A DNA stretch of 64,000 nt, from contig JAIYCY010000005.1 in NCBI GenBank assembly GCA_027487775.1, forward strand, positions 1 through 64,000, given 5' to 3'. The position numbers and the translations under genes were made by a program. The notes beneath the pieces are model-generated. The model did no database searches, was not told the DNA's origin, and was given only the letters and a program-made list of their open reading frames with translations. Below, piece after piece: positions 31,485 to 45,419 of this stretch (its first letter is position 1; the number at the start of each line of letters is the position of its first letter). The stretch comes from Planctomycetaceae bacterium (GTDB taxonomy: Bacteria > Planctomycetota > Phycisphaerae > Tepidisphaerales > Tepidisphaeraceae).

Positions 31485-34055
31485 TCACGTCGCATCGCTG
31501 GCGGCGGGGGCAACGGTTTCGGGGTTTTTGGGATCAGAAGGGGTGGCGGTAGCGTCGAAGGTGAGGTGCTTCTTGTCGTCGCCTTCGGTTTTCACGCCGA
31601 CGTAGATCGCATCCTTGCCCCGGAAGCTGCCACGCAGAATCTCTTCCGAGAGCGGGTCTTCGACGAACTGCTCGATGGCCCGGCGAAGCGGACGAGCACC
31701 GAAGTCGGTGTTGGTTCCCTTATCGATCAGGAACTCCTTGGCCTCCTCGGTCATCTCGAGCTTCAGGTCATGCTCGGCGAGACGGTTGCGAACTTTCTTC
31801 AGTTCGAGCTCGACGATCGACTTGAGGTGCTCCTTGTTGAGCGGGCGGAAGACGATGACGTCTGAGAGTCGGCCGATGAATTCGGGACGGAAGTACCGCT
31901 CGAGTTCTTTCATCACCGTTTCTTTGATCGTCTGGTAGTTGCGCTCTTCGCTACCACCTTTCTTGGCTTGCAATCCGAACTGGGGCCCGCCGCCCTTGAT
32001 GAGGTCGGAGCCGATGTTGCTCGTCATGATCATGACCGTGTTACGGAAGTCGACCTTGCGACCAAACGAGTCAGTCAGGTGACCTTCTTCCATGATCTGC
32101 AGGAGCATGTTGAAGACATCGGGGTGGGCCTTCTCGACTTCGTCGAGCAGCACGACGCTGTAGGGACGGCGACGGATTTTCTCGGTGAGCTGTCCGCCTT
32201 CTTCGTAGCCGACGTAGCCGGGGGGCGCGCCGATGAGTCGGCTGACGTTGTGCTTTTCCATGTACTCGCTCATGTCGATCTGAACGAGTGCGTCGGCGTC
32301 GCCGAACATGAACTCGGCGAGGGCCTTGCTGAGCAGTGTCTTGCCCACGCCGCTGGGTCCGAGGAAGAGGAACGCGCCCATCGGGCGGTTGGGGTCCGAG
32401 AGACCGCTGCGGCTGCGTCGGATCGCTTTGGCGATCGTCTTGATCGCTTCGTCCTGGCTGATGACGCGCTTGTGAAGCTCGTTTTCGAGTTCGAGGAGTC
32501 GGCTGGCTTCTTCCTTCTCCAGCCGCGTGAGCGGAACGCCGGTCATTTTGGAGACGACTTCGGCGATGACTTCTTCATCGACGACGCCATCGACTTCTTT
32601 GGCGCGTTCCTTCCATTGGCGTTGGAGGTCTTCCTTCTTGGCACGGAGTTGTTCGGCCTGATCGCGCAGACGGGCGGCCTCTTCGTACTCTGCGTTGCGG
32701 ACGGCTTCTTCCTTGCTCATGGAGAGGCGTTCGATTTGCTCTTCGATCTCGGCGAGGCTCGGGGGCTTGGCCATGGTACGGAGACGGACGCGAGCGCCGG
32801 CTTCGTCGATGACGTCGATGGCTTTATCGGGAAGGAATCGTGCGGTGATGTAGCGATCGGAGAGTTCGACCGCAGCCGCGATGGCGGCGTCGGTGATCTG
32901 GACGCGGTGGTGGGCTTCGTAGCGGTCGCGAAGTCCTTTCAAGATTTCGACGGCGTCGGTCTTGCTGGGCGGATCCACTTGGATGGATTGGAATCGACGC
33001 GCGAGGGCCGCGTCCTTTTCGATGTATTTTCGGTATTCGTCGAAGGTGGTGGCGCCGATGCACTGGATCTCACCGCGGCTGAGTGCGGGCTTCAGGACGT
33101 TGCTGGCATCGATTGCGCCTTCGGCTCCGCCGGCACCGACGAGCGTGTGGAGTTCGTCAATAAAGAGGATGACGTTCTTGGCCCGACGGACTTCGTTCAT
33201 GACCGCCTTGATGCGTTCTTCGAACTGACCGCGGTACTTGGTGCCGGCGACCATCATCGCGAGATCGAGCACGACGAGTCGGCGATCGAGCAGCAGCTCG
33301 GGGACGTTGCCAGTGACGATGGCGGTGGCCATACCTTCGACGATGGCGGTCTTCCCCACGCCGGCTTCGCCGAGGAGGACGGGGTTGTTCTTTTGACGAC
33401 GGCAGAGGATTTGGATGACGCGCTCGATTTCGTTTTTGCGACCGATGACCGGATCGAGCTGAGATTCGCGAGCCAGTTCGGTGAGGTCGCGACCGAAGCT
33501 ATCGAGGGCGGGCGTTTTGCTCTTGGCCTTGCCCTTTTCCTTGCCGCCCGCGCTTGCGCCCGCGGCGGCGGGGTTTTCTGTTTGCGTGGCTCCGCCGCTC
33601 CCGTCATCGGTCTCCTGGCCCGCGCCGAGGAGGTTGAGGACTTCCTCGCGCACCTCTTCAAGCTTCAGGCCGAGGTTCATCAGCACCTGAGCGGCGACGC
33701 CGTCATGCTCACGCAGGAGGCCGAGCAACAAGTGTTCGGTGCCGACGTAGTTATGGTTGAGGTTGCGCGCCTCTTCGATGGCATATTCGATGACCTTTTT
33801 GGCGCGAGGCGTTTGCGGGAGCTTGCCCATGGTGACCATCTCAGGGCCGCTCTTGACTAGTTTTTCGACTTCGAGACGAACCTTGCGCAGATCAACATCA
33901 AGGTTTTTCAGGACGTTGGCACCGACCCCTGAACCTTCTTTGACGAGTCCGAGAAGGATGTGTTCGGTGCCGATGTATTCGTGGTTGAAGCGTTGGGCTT
34001 CCTGGTTGGCCAGGGCCATGACTTTGCGGGCGCGGTCGGTGAATCGTTCGAACAT
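31485..34055 (-). CDS. clpC: ATP-dependent Clp protease ATP-binding subunit ClpC
   Basis: An 856-residue AAA+ unfoldase that feeds proteins to ClpP. It starts [18 protein letters not shown] with the two N-terminal Clp repeats ([12 protein letters not shown] and [12 protein letters not shown]). The first ATPase domain ([32 protein letters not shown]) is followed by a UVR-type coiled segment ([17 protein letters not shown]) that marks ClpC rather than ClpB or ClpA. The second ATPase domain has [14 protein letters not shown]. The ATG at 34055 is preceded by aaggagt. No clpP or mcsAB lies nearby, and no clear heat-shock operator was seen upstream. Confidence 0.97.
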   Translation of the reverse strand: MFERFTDRARKVMALANQEAQRFNHEYIGTEHILLGLVKEGSGVGANVLKNLDVDLRKVRLEVEKLVKSGPEMVTMGKLPQTPRAKKVIEYAIEEARNLNHNYVGTEHLLLGLLREHDGVAAQVLMNLGLKLEEVREEVLNLLGAGQETDDGSGGATQTENPAAAGASAGGKEKGKAKSKTPALDSFGRDLTELARESQLDPVIGRKNEIERVIQILCRRQKNNPVLLGEAGVGKTAIVEGMATAIVTGNVPELLLDRRLVVLDLAMMVAGTKYRGQFEERIKAVMNEVRRAKNVILFIDELHTLVGAGGAEGAIDASNVLKPALSRGEIQCIGATTFDEYRKYIEKDAALARRFQSIQVDPPSKTDAVEILKGLRDRYEAHHRVQITDAAIAAAVELSDRYITARFLPDKAIDVIDEAGARVRLRTMAKPPSLAEIEEQIERLSMSKEEAVRNAEYEEAARLRDQAEQLRAKKEDLQRQWKERAKEVDGVVDEEVIAEVVSKMTGVPLTRLEKEEASRLLELENELHKRVISQDEAIKTIAKAIRRSRSGLSDPNRPMGAFLFLGPSGVGKTLLSKALAEFMFGDADALVQIDMSEYMEKHNVSRLIGAPPGYVGYEEGGQLTEKIRRRPYSVVLLDEVEKAHPDVFNMLLQIMEEGHLTDSFGRKVDFRNTVMIMTSNIGSDLIKGGGPQFGLQAKKGGSEERNYQTIKETVMKELERYFRPEFIGRLSDVIVFRPLNKEHLKSIVELELKKVRNRLAEHDLKLEMTEEAKEFLIDKGTNTDFGARPLRRAIEQFVEDPLSEEILRGSFRGKDAIYVGVKTEGDDKKHLTFDATATPSDPKNPETVAPAASDAT

Positions 34056-34347
34056 CGGGCTACTCCTTGGATTTCGGTTTCAGGTCTTCTTGTCGCTACG
34101 GTTCGAGTTCTGGGACGCAAGTCTTACGATCGTGGATTCAAATCGTCATACGGACGCTATCCACCTCAACAACTCGGAGGCAATCGTCGTGCCATACCGT
34201 ATGCACGATCAGCCTGTCGGGCGTCGGTTGCGTCATTGTAGGACGCTCGGCGCATCAATCCAGCATTCGCCTTGTCCGGCGGAGGGCTGGATATACATGC
34301 ATCGGCCAGTTCGCATGCCGATTTGACTCCATTCATGCCTTTCCGAC

Positions 34348-35166
34348 ATGCCGAGTGCATTGACCCGTGAGGCAAATCGAGCCGATCTGGATAGTATGCC
34401 CCGCATGAATCAGCCAGAGTCCGATCCCAACACGCCGACAGACCTGTCTTACATGTCGCCTGAGGCACGTCCGCATTCCCTGGCCGACGACCTGCAGCGA
34501 CTGCGCGAGGCGGCGGGGGGCGAGCCGATCACTTTTCAGGGCCTGATCGACGTTCTGAGCGATCGCGGGCACGCGGTGATCATTTTGCTGCTTGCCGCGC
34601 CGTTTATTGTGCTGCCGATTCCCGGATTGAGCACGGCGGTGGGGCTGGTGATTTGTTTGATGAGCGTTGCCCTGTTTTTTGATCGTAAGCCGTGGGTTCC
34701 AGGTTGGATCGGGCGTAAGTCGATCTCGCCGGAGGGATTGGATCGGATCGTCCGGGCGGCGACGGGAATCATGCGTAGATTGAGCCGGCTGGTGCGGCCC
34801 CGACTGGGCATCATGACCAGCGGACTCGGACACCGCGCCGCGGGCCTCACCATGCTCGCCGCCGCGATCGCCTTCGGCCTGCCCGGGCCACCTGGCAACA
34901 ACATCCCGCCCGCCATCTGCATCACCGTGCTGGCGCTGGGACTACTCGAACGCGACGGCGTGATGGTGATTCTCGGCCACGCGCTGACCCTTCTGCTCTG
35001 GGCCGCGCTCATCGTGCTCGTCTTGCTCTTCTGGCATCTCGTCGAGCCATACGTGGCACCGATTCTCGACAAGATCACCGGCGGGGGCGGGCAGGGCACA
35101 CCAGAGACCGCACCGACCGCCGCGCCGGTGTCGATGCTGTTGCGCGCGTATTTCGATCTGCTCTAG
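34348..35166 (+). CDS. ExoD-like membrane protein
   Basis: A 272-residue protein of the ExoD family, originally linked to exopolysaccharide production and alkali tolerance in rhizobia; the molecular role is unknown. The core starts at SLADDLQRLREAAGGEPITF and has the typical GLIDVLSDRGHAVIILLLAAPF, where a membrane helix begins, then LPIPGLSTAVGLVICLM, LTMLAAAIAFGLPGPPGNNI and a last pair of helices. Several in-frame ATGs precede the core (34348, 34396, 34405), so the first 20 residues are uncertain. It is divergent from clpC. Confidence 0.85.
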   Translation: MPSALTREANRADLDSMPRMNQPESDPNTPTDLSYMSPEARPHSLADDLQRLREAAGGEPITFQGLIDVLSDRGHAVIILLLAAPFIVLPIPGLSTAVGLVICLMSVALFFDRKPWVPGWIGRKSISPEGLDRIVRAATGIMRRLSRLVRPRLGIMTSGLGHRAAGLTMLAAAIAFGLPGPPGNNIPPAICITVLALGLLERDGVMVILGHALTLLLWAALIVLVLLFWHLVEPYVAPILDKITGGGGQGTPETAPTAAPVSMLLRAYFDLL

Positions 35167-35191
35167 TCGCCAGTCGTTCCGAGATCTGGCG

Positions 35192-35593
35192 TTACACGAA
35201 CGCGTCGGCTTCGATTTCGATGAGAGCCTCGGCGTCGATCAGTTTATCAACGCCGACGAGCGTGGTGCACGGGCGGATCTCGCCGAAGATCTGGCCGTGA
35301 ACGCCGGCGATTTCTTCCCAAAGGTCGATGCGTGTGGTGAAGATGCGCGTGCGGATGACCTGCTCAGGCGACCCGCCGAGCGAGCGAATGGCGGCCAGCA
35401 CGATTTCGAGGCTGCGGCGCGTCTGATCCGCGAGGCTAGGCGAGTACTTGCCGTCCGCGCCGATGCCGACGGTCCCCGTCACAGCGATGAACGGGCCGCT
35501 GCGCACCGCGCGGCTGTAGCCCATCTTGGGCTCCCATTTCGATCCCGACGACGCACATTGACGCCCAAAACGCTCGGTCACGGTAATGCTCAT
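35192..35593 (-). CDS. RidA/YjgF family protein
   Basis: About 133 residues from ATG 35593. The RidA fold hydrolyses reactive enamine/imine intermediates of amino-acid metabolism. Family features are GYSRAVRSGPFIAVTGTVG, TRRSLEIVLAAIRSLGGSPE, IRTRIFTTRIDLWEEI and the conserved arginine in RPCTTLVGV that contacts the substrate carboxylate. The frame opens 21 codons earlier, but MSITVTERFG is the family-like start. TATGAT ends six bases before this ATG, so the message could be nearly leaderless. Confidence 0.88.
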   Translation of the reverse strand: MSITVTERFGRQCASSGSKWEPKMGYSRAVRSGPFIAVTGTVGIGADGKYSPSLADQTRRSLEIVLAAIRSLGGSPEQVIRTRIFTTRIDLWEEIAGVHGQIFGEIRPCTTLVGVDKLIDAEALIEIEADAFV

Positions 35594-35770
35594 CACATCA
35601 TCATAACGATGCGACCGATCGACGCATACGCCCCCTGAGTTGGACGTGCGCAGCATATCGAGTTAGTTTCATATGAATCAGGAGTAGCGGCACGGTTGGC
35701 CTACCCGGGCGATCGGCGTTCGATGTGAGCGCGGCCGCGGATATCGGAGGCTCAAACACTGAGGATCGAT

Positions 35771-38020
35771 ATGCAGATGGATCGTATCTTACAGATCGCC
35801 GTCCCGCTCACGGGCGTGATCGCATTGGTGTATGCATTTCTTAAAGCAGGCTGGATCAAGCGTCAGGACGCAGGCAACGCCACGATGCAGGAAATCGCCG
35901 GCCACATCGCTGAAGGGGCCATCGCATTTCTGAAACGCGAGTATCGCGTGCTGGCGATCTTCGTGATTGCGGTCGCGGTGCTGCTGGGCGTCGGTTATGC
36001 ACAAAGCGAAACCTCGCACACGCTCGTCGCGCTCAGCTTTGTCGTCGGGGCCTTCTGTTCCGCTTTGGCAGGATTCATCGGCATGAAGGTCGCCACTCGC
36101 GCCAACGTCCGCACCGCCAACGCGGCACGCACCGGACTGGCTACGGCCTTGCAGGTCGCCTTTAGCGGCGGGTTGGTCATGGGGCTCTGCGTCGTCGGTC
36201 TGGGCGTTCTGGGTCTGTCGATTCTCTACAGCATCTATTCCAATCTCTTTGTCGAGTACGTCAATGGCGTGCCGACAGAGCTAAGCGTCACACGCGTGAT
36301 TAACATCCTGACCGGATTCAGCCTGGGCGCAAGCTCCATCGCGCTCTTCGCCCGCGTCGGTGGAGGCATCTACACCAAGGCCGCAGACGTCGGAGCGGAC
36401 CTGGCCGGCAAGGTTTACGAAGGAATCCCAGAGGATGATCCCCGCAACCCCGCCACCATCGCGGACAACGTCGGTGACAACGTCGGCGACGTCGCGGGCA
36501 TGGGCGCGGACCTCTTCGAAAGCTATGTCGGCTCGATCATCGGCACGATGGTCATCGGCGTGACGTTCATCACGGCCTTTGAGGCTTTGCCCGATTTCCA
36601 CTTCCCGCTTGCCGGCGTGCTGCTTCCGCTGGCGCTCGCGGGTGCGGGGATTCTCGCGTCGATCGTTGGTGCGTTCCTCGTGCGGACACGCGAAGGTGGC
36701 GATCCTCAAAAAGCCCTCAACACCGGCGAGCTCGTCGCAGCGCTGATCATGTTCGTTGCATCCTACTTCATCATCAACGCGCTGTTGCCCGCGCAGTGGA
36801 CCGCCCCTGACCTCTCGCGCGGCGGAGAGCTGTTCACTTACACCAGCCTCAATGTCTTCTTTGCGGTCATCATCGGGATCGTCGCGGGGACTGCGATCGG
36901 ATTCATCACCGAGTACTACTGCTCGGCGGAGAAGAAGGCGACCTTCCACATCGCCAAGGCGTCGATCACCGGAAGCGCGACCAACATCATCGCAGGGCTC
37001 GCGATCGGCATGAAATCAACGGGCCTGCCGATCATCGTGCTCGTGGCCGCCATCATTGGTGCGGCGTCGCTGGCCGGTCTTTATGGCATCGCGATCGCTG
37101 CGGTCGGCATGCTCAGCGTGCTGGGCATTCAGCTCGCCGTTGACGCGTACGGGCCGATCTCTGACAACTCAGGCGGCATCGCGGAGATGAGCCACCTGCC
37201 CCCAGAAGTGCGTCAGCGCACCGATAAGCTCGATGCCGTCGGCAACACGACCGCTGCCATCGGGAAGGGCTTTGCGATTGGGTCGGCGGCGCTCACGGCT
37301 TTGGCTCTCTTCGCCGCGTACATGCAGCAGACCGGGATGAAAACCCTTGACGTCAGTCAACCGTTCGTGATGGGTGGACTCTTCATCGGTGCGATGCTTC
37401 CGTTCGTCTTCAGCGCCATCGCGATGGAGGCCGTCGGCCGAGCAGCTGCGGACATGATCAAAGAAGTCGGGCGTCAGTTCAACGAAATCAAAGGCCTGCG
37501 TGAAGGAACCGCCAAGGCGGAATACGCGAAATGCGTCGACATCAGCACGAAGGCGGCGATCCGTGAGATGGTCGTGCCGGGCGTGCTGGCAGTGGCCGTG
37601 CCGGTGATCATCGGCTTCATCGATTATCAAATGCTCGGCGGACTGCTCGTGGGCGTGACCGTCAGCGGCGTGCTCTTGGCGATCTTCCAGGCCAACGCGG
37701 GCGGTGCATGGGACAATGCCAAAAAGCGATTCGAAGCGGGCATCACGGTGGATGGCCAGAGCTATAAGAAGGGTTCCGATGCCCACAAGGCCGCCGTCGT
37801 CGGCGATACCGTCGGCGATCCGCTCAAGGATACCAGCGGGCCGAGCATCAACATCCTGATGAAGCTGATCGCAGTCGTTGCACTTGTGATCGCACCGATC
37901 CTGGTCAGCTTCCACGGCGTGCAGATCGTGCCGCCTCTGCAGGCAGGCGGGGTGCTCGTCCCAGCGCCGACACAAGGCGCAACCGGACCCGCCGCAATTG
38001 AACTCACCCCGCTCGAATGA
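35771..38020 (+). CDS. hppA: Membrane-bound ion-pumping inorganic pyrophosphatase
   Basis: A 749-residue, about 16-helix inner-membrane pump that couples PPi hydrolysis to H+ or Na+ export. The substrate motifs are [40 protein letters not shown] and, near the C-terminus, [18 protein letters not shown]. In the diagnostic segment [18 protein letters not shown] an alanine occupies the place where K+-independent enzymes have lysine, so it is probably the K+-dependent type. Whether H+ or Na+ is pumped is not decided here. ATG 35771 follows gagga. A strong terminator lies 53 bases downstream. Confidence 0.96.
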   Translation: MQMDRILQIAVPLTGVIALVYAFLKAGWIKRQDAGNATMQEIAGHIAEGAIAFLKREYRVLAIFVIAVAVLLGVGYAQSETSHTLVALSFVVGAFCSALAGFIGMKVATRANVRTANAARTGLATALQVAFSGGLVMGLCVVGLGVLGLSILYSIYSNLFVEYVNGVPTELSVTRVINILTGFSLGASSIALFARVGGGIYTKAADVGADLAGKVYEGIPEDDPRNPATIADNVGDNVGDVAGMGADLFESYVGSIIGTMVIGVTFITAFEALPDFHFPLAGVLLPLALAGAGILASIVGAFLVRTREGGDPQKALNTGELVAALIMFVASYFIINALLPAQWTAPDLSRGGELFTYTSLNVFFAVIIGIVAGTAIGFITEYYCSAEKKATFHIAKASITGSATNIIAGLAIGMKSTGLPIIVLVAAIIGAASLAGLYGIAIAAVGMLSVLGIQLAVDAYGPISDNSGGIAEMSHLPPEVRQRTDKLDAVGNTTAAIGKGFAIGSAALTALALFAAYMQQTGMKTLDVSQPFVMGGLFIGAMLPFVFSAIAMEAVGRAAADMIKEVGRQFNEIKGLREGTAKAEYAKCVDISTKAAIREMVVPGVLAVAVPVIIGFIDYQMLGGLLVGVTVSGVLLAIFQANAGGAWDNAKKRFEAGITVDGQSYKKGSDAHKAAVVGDTVGDPLKDTSGPSINILMKLIAVVALVIAPILVSFHGVQIVPPLQAGGVLVPAPTQGATGPAAIELTPLE

Positions 38021-38073
38021 TCCGAGCTTTGGCTCGGTTCAGCGCCTGTGAGCCGGCCCTTTGAAAGTTCAAC

Positions 38074-38112
38074 GATGCGCCGGACCCATTCCGGCGCATC
38101 TTTGTTTGTTTG
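38074..38112 (+). terminator. Rho-independent terminator after hppA
   Basis: GATGCGCCGGA (38074-38084), loop CCCAT, TCCGGCGCATC (38090-38100), then tttgtttgtttg. A perfect 11-bp stem. It lies upstream of carB, which argues against the longer carB frame starting at 38061. Confidence 0.9.
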
Positions 38113-38174
38113 TTCAGATTGCCTTCGATCGCTTCGCGTCAGTGATGAGTTCGACTATATTTCTCGCCACCGCC

Positions 38175-41603
<3,429 letters not shown>

Positions 41604-41681
41604 TCCAAGGCGATCGGGCACGCGAGGAGCGCGTTTCGCAGACCACATAAGTCGATCGTTGATCCTGTCGATGATCCGTGG

Positions 41682-43013
41682 ATGGTCCGTCCGTCTCGCG
41701 ACTTACCTCTTTGCTGCACCAGCGCGCACGATCGCGTGGCGGCTCTGCGTCGCGAGCGATGGCTCGTTCGACTGATGCTTTTGATTCCTCTGTTCGGAAT
41801 CGCTTTCGGTGCGATCGGTCGATTGCTTGCCGAGGAGCGGATGGTGCCGCCGTCAGACGGGACGGGATACTTCGCGTGGCAGCAATCGTGGATCACCGAT
41901 CTTGATTTTGATGTGACCGACGACATCGCGACGCATGACACAACTTTCTTCCCGTTCATGCACGCGCGTGGGGATGAGCTTGTGGTGATCAATAAGTATC
42001 CGACGGGCGTGTCACAAATGATTTTGCCCGCCACCGCGCCGGCGCAGCTGGCAGTGCTCGTGTGGAATCGAGCGACGGGCGATGATGTGCAAGAAGACGG
42101 GCGTGCCCCGCTCGTGATTGGGGCGGGGGATCTGGCGGTGAGCGCGTGGTCGATCGTCGGGCTTTGGTTCTTGTTCCTGACTGCCCGGCATCTGACCGCA
42201 CCACTCCCCGCGGCGATGGCAACGTGTGCGATCTGGCTCGGGACGGCGGCGTTTGTCTATTCGTGGAAGCTCCCGCTCTGGTCGCACGGCGTGAGCCTCG
42301 CGGCGCTGTCGATTGCGGCGTGGGCGTCGATCGTGCGGTCGAGTCGCGATGCGATGCTCGCCGGTGCGATCAGGCCTGCGCTGCTCGTCGGATTCTTCTG
42401 CGCGATGGCGCTTGCGATCAGGCCGACGCACACGCTCGTCTTGTTGCCTCTCGGGTTGCTGCTGCTGCATCGCTGGACCGGTGCGATGCTGCGAAGGCCG
42501 AGCGGCGCGCTGGCGTGGGCCGGCTGGGTGATGGTGGGCGCGATCGTGCCCCTGGGTGTGGAGATGGCTTCACGAATGTTGCTCTACGGATCGATCTTCT
42601 TTGATGGTTATGCCAACACGTCAGAGGGATTCGATTTCAGCGCACCTTATCTGAGCAACGTCCTGCTGTTTGTCGAGTTCGGCCCGGTCTCGGGCGGACG
42701 GGGGATTCTCTTTGCGCATCCGATCGTGATCATTGGGCTCGCCGGATTGCTCAGCGCGATGTTTCACTGGCGCGGCGAGCAGCGATGGCTGGCGATCGGC
42801 GGATGGATGACGTTTGCGATGACGGTTTACCTTTACGGCTCGTGGTGGTTTTGGAATCTTGGGTGGAGTTACGGCGCGCGATGGTCGAGCGATATGGCCG
42901 TCCCGATGGGGATCGGCGTCGCGTGGTTTGTTCATCGTTTTCACGATCGACCCTATCGCGCGTTTTCGTATCTTGCGGTGCTAACGCTCTGGTCGCTATG
43001 GGCTTGTTCGTAA
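41682..43013 (+). CDS. Polytopic membrane protein, glycosyltransferase-39-like topology
   Basis: A 443-residue protein with about ten hydrophobic helices (LMLLIPLFGIAFGAIGRLL, LVGFFCAMALAIRPTHTLVL, RWLAIGGWMTFAMTVYLYG). An acidic first outer loop, PSDGTGYFAWQQSWITDLDFD, resembles the D-containing loop of GT39/ArnT-type lipid-linked sugar transferases, and a GWSYGARWSSDMAVPMGIG segment is also typical of such annotations. The family is not certain by eye. The frame's first ATG at 41682 may be too early; ATG 41775 directly precedes the first helix. No partner gene is evident. Confidence 0.65.
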   Translation: MVRPSRDLPLCCTSAHDRVAALRRERWLVRLMLLIPLFGIAFGAIGRLLAEERMVPPSDGTGYFAWQQSWITDLDFDVTDDIATHDTTFFPFMHARGDELVVINKYPTGVSQMILPATAPAQLAVLVWNRATGDDVQEDGRAPLVIGAGDLAVSAWSIVGLWFLFLTARHLTAPLPAAMATCAIWLGTAAFVYSWKLPLWSHGVSLAALSIAAWASIVRSSRDAMLAGAIRPALLVGFFCAMALAIRPTHTLVLLPLGLLLLHRWTGAMLRRPSGALAWAGWVMVGAIVPLGVEMASRMLLYGSIFFDGYANTSEGFDFSAPYLSNVLLFVEFGPVSGGRGILFAHPIVIIGLAGLLSAMFHWRGEQRWLAIGGWMTFAMTVYLYGSWWFWNLGWSYGARWSSDMAVPMGIGVAWFVHRFHDRPYRAFSYLAVLTLWSLWACS

Positions 43014-43059
43014 GGGCGAATCGAGGCGATGAGGATCAGTTGAAGATCAGCTGAGAATC

Positions 43060-44025
43060 TCAGGTGAAAATCATCGCGACCGCGAGAAGCAGCCCGAGTC
43101 CGCCGCAGATGATGCCGGCGATGGCCATGCCGCGTCCTGCACCTCCTGTTGTGCCTTTGATCTGCACCAGCGCGACGATGCCGAAGATCACGCCGAGCAG
43201 CGGAATAATGAACGTGCAGGCTGATGGTATTCCCAGGATGCCCAGCACGAGCGAAGCGACCGCCATGCCATTGGTGGAGCCGGCGGCCTCGACGGTGGTG
43301 CCCTCCATGGTAAAGGGCATGCCGCAGGCGACGCAGTTGTTGGCGCTGATCGGGCTGACGGTCGGACATCGTGGGCATCGGATCGCCTGCGAGCCGTCGG
43401 TGCGTCGGACGATCATCGGCGCTCGTTCCCCCGCGGCGGCATATGCGTGAACGGGGTGCGGGTCCTGCTTGAGCACCTTGCCCGTCAGCGGATCGATCAG
43501 GCGTCCGTATCGATCGAGAATCGGGATGACGATCTCGTTACCACAGGTGGGACAGGATCCGTGCTGAGAGGCCATCGACTCGACGGCTTCGAGACGCGAC
43601 GAGCAGTAGGGACAGTTGAATCCGTAGCGACGGCCGCCTTGGGCTTGCGGGCGAGGTAACGGCAGGCGTGACGGATTGGGCGATGCAGATCTTGAGGCTG
43701 AATGCGGTGCCGCGGGGACGACATCATGCGACGGTGCATTCGAACGTGATTCATCCGTGAGGGATTCTTCCAGAGTCGGGTGACGCGCGGGTGGGGGTGG
43801 TGTGTCGCCTGTAGCGTATGAAGTCGGATGATTCGGGCCGGATGGGCTTGGGCTCGGGTGATTGAATTCATCGGGAGGCGTGAGTCCGCCGATGCTGTTG
43901 CTTCCAACCGAGAGCGGCGGGACGCGAAGCGTCGACATGCAATGCGGACAACGCACCAGCTTGCCCGCCTGTTCGTCAGGCGTTTCGAGTTCCTTGCGAC
44001 AAACTCCACACAGGAAGCCGATCAT
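43060..44025 (-). CDS. Zinc-ribbon and DUF4190 membrane protein
   Basis: A 321-residue protein with three cysteine pairs in zinc-ribbon style. The first is FLCGVCRKELETPDEQAGK with RCPHC, the second NCPYCSSRLE with CPTCG, and the third RCPRC with CVACG. A Pro/Ser/His-rich linker joins the first two. The C-terminus has two membrane helices in a DUF4190 arrangement (MAVASLVLGILGIPSACTFI and AIAGIICGGLGLLLAVAMIF). Such proteins are common in Planctomycetota; their function is unknown. It overlaps neither neighbour and could belong with the membrane protein gene downstream. Confidence 0.8.
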   Translation of the reverse strand: MIGFLCGVCRKELETPDEQAGKLVRCPHCMSTLRVPPLSVGSNSIGGLTPPDEFNHPSPSPSGPNHPTSYATGDTPPPPARHPTLEESLTDESRSNAPSHDVVPAAPHSASRSASPNPSRLPLPRPQAQGGRRYGFNCPYCSSRLEAVESMASQHGSCPTCGNEIVIPILDRYGRLIDPLTGKVLKQDPHPVHAYAAAGERAPMIVRRTDGSQAIRCPRCPTVSPISANNCVACGMPFTMEGTTVEAAGSTNGMAVASLVLGILGIPSACTFIIPLLGVIFGIVALVQIKGTTGGAGRGMAIAGIICGGLGLLLAVAMIFT

Positions 44026-44073
44026 TGATGGTGAATCTACCGCAGCGGCGTTCAGATATCTAAAGCGTGCGGA

Positions 44074-44988
44074 TCAGGGAATGTCCGCCGATTGCATCTT
44101 TGCCAACTCGCGCTGGCGGATCGTGTGCAGGATGGCGATGCGGGTGGTGAACGTGACGATCGTCACGATGAGCCCGGTCAGAAGCATCGGATAGTAAACG
44201 TGCCAGGGCTGCTTCGAGATGACAGCGACCGCACCGACGAGCAGGCACAGCAGGCCGCACACCATCAGTACGACGAGGCCGCGTCGTGCCAGACCTACCG
44301 CCCGTCCTGCTCCGGCGAGCAGGCCGATCAAGCCGGCGAAGATGCCAAATCCAGAACCCAATAGTCCGCCGATCCAGCCTGCCTGTTGCTCGGTCCACCA
44401 AGCACTACGCAGATGAGTGCCGCTTGACGCTCCCGCATCTGCCCGATTCGAGGCGTCGATTGCGTGCAATTGCATTGGCCCGATACGGACCGATCCCGTG
44501 CTGTGAAGAATGAGATTGATTTCGATGCGATCGGGCTTTACGCCCGGCTCGGCGGAAAAGGGCAGTTCGAAGGCTCGCGGCGCGGAGGTCCCGTGGATGA
44601 CTTTCATCGGGCCGGCGCTGGCGAGCGTGCGAGTGAAGAATTTCTGGTCGCCGAAGTGGCTCCACATCTCCAGATGTCCCGGTTCACCGACTCCGTCATA
44701 CGCGACCTGTCCGCGGACGACGTAGAGGTGTGACGAGAGATCGCTCGGGACGAACGACGCGAGCGGCACGACAGTTCGTGGGGGTTGCCCTTCGGGGATG
44801 TCGGTTGGCTTGATCTCGATTGAGGCCTGGCCGTCGGTGATGCGGACGGATTCCAGAAACGGGACGGAGATCGGTGGCGCGGCCTCCGCGTGACCGGCCA
44901 CGGATTGGGCGTGAGAACTTTGATCAGCGAGACCGAGAAGGGCGAGAAGGATCAGCAGCGTTCGGGCCGGCAACGTGAGGCGAATCAT
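44074..44988 (-). CDS. Exported/membrane hypothetical protein coupled to a DUF2089 regulator
   Basis: About 304 residues from ATG 44988, which has aggagt just upstream. A signal peptide or anchor (LPARTLLILLALLGLADQSS) is followed by a beta-rich domain (VRITDGQASIEIKPTDIPEG, HLYVVRGQVAYDGVGEPGHL). Three to four C-terminal membrane helices follow (WIGGLLGSGFGIFAGLIGLL, MVCGLLCLLVGAVAVISK). I do not recognise the family. The start overlaps the end of the DUF2089 gene by 65 bases, so the two are co-transcribed and probably act together, for example a regulator with a membrane sensor or effector. Confidence 0.75.
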   Translation of the reverse strand: MIRLTLPARTLLILLALLGLADQSSHAQSVAGHAEAAPPISVPFLESVRITDGQASIEIKPTDIPEGQPPRTVVPLASFVPSDLSSHLYVVRGQVAYDGVGEPGHLEMWSHFGDQKFFTRTLASAGPMKVIHGTSAPRAFELPFSAEPGVKPDRIEINLILHSTGSVRIGPMQLHAIDASNRADAGASSGTHLRSAWWTEQQAGWIGGLLGSGFGIFAGLIGLLAGAGRAVGLARRGLVVLMVCGLLCLLVGAVAVISKQPWHVYYPMLLTGLIVTIVTFTTRIAILHTIRQRELAKMQSADIP

Positions 44989-45283
44989 GTTGAGACTCCT
45001 GTTCGGTTTGGGTTTCACGGCGATGCGCGTCGAGCAGCGTGCGAAGCGTGGCGGAGTCAATGCGACCGTCGGCCAGCATTCCGCGTGCGGTGCGCTCGAA
45101 TGCGCTCATCGGTTTCTGGGCGTCATAGATTTTGACCTTTGCGATGAGACGATCGAGTCGAAGTCGAATCGTCGGATAGCTCACGCCGTACGCGTCGGCG
45201 AGTTCTTTCAGCGATCCGCTGGCCAGAACGAATCGCTTCAGGAATCCGAGGTCTTCGTCGTCGAGGAGATCAATCCACCGCAT
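44924..45283 (-). CDS. DUF2089 family putative regulator
   Basis: A 119-residue protein starting MRWIDLLDDEDLGFLKRF, with a helix-turn-helix-like segment SLKELADAYGVSYPTIRLRL and the short LIAKVKIYD that follows in DUF2089 proteins. These are presumed DNA-binding and often sit in operons with membrane proteins. The frame opens 12 codons earlier, but that portion lies inside a near-consensus promoter, so ATG 45283 is chosen. There is no ribosome site and the predicted transcript starts at this ATG, suggesting leaderless translation. The Arg/Ser/Pro-rich tail overlaps the next gene. Confidence 0.8.
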   Translation of the reverse strand: MRWIDLLDDEDLGFLKRFVLASGSLKELADAYGVSYPTIRLRLDRLIAKVKIYDAQKPMSAFERTARGMLADGRIDSATLRTLLDAHRRETQTEQESQHDSPHVAGPNAADPSRPSRSR

Positions 45284-45290
45284 GTCGACA

Positions 45291-45319
45291 AAGATAAACA
45301 AAGTGAATATCAATGTCAA
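45291..45319 (-). promoter_or_regulatory. Near-consensus promoter of the DUF2089 gene
   Basis: Read on the minus strand: TTGACA (45319-45314), exactly 17 bases, TATCTT (45296-45291), then seven bases to the ATG at 45283. The surrounding region is AT-rich in a GC-rich window. The expected start point coincides with the start codon. Confidence 0.75.
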
Positions 45320-45419
45320 TATAATTCAAGTCAAATCGCCGTGTGGATAAACAAAATCAAAATCGCGGTTCCTGATCGTGATGTTCGGTGAAGGGGTGTC
45401 GAGCGAGTAGACTGCAGGC

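Noticed and set aside
31968..33860. 630-residue open frame on the plus strand
   Set aside because: It is antisense to clpC, whose motifs are unmistakable; the acidic composition is the mirror of the clpC codons.
34056..34347. Heat-shock (CIRCE-type) operator upstream of clpC
   Set aside because: I looked for the paired TTAGCACTC/GAGTGCTAA motif and did not find it.
38061..38174. Longer carB start
   Set aside because: The upstream codons contain the hppA terminator and are not CarB-like.
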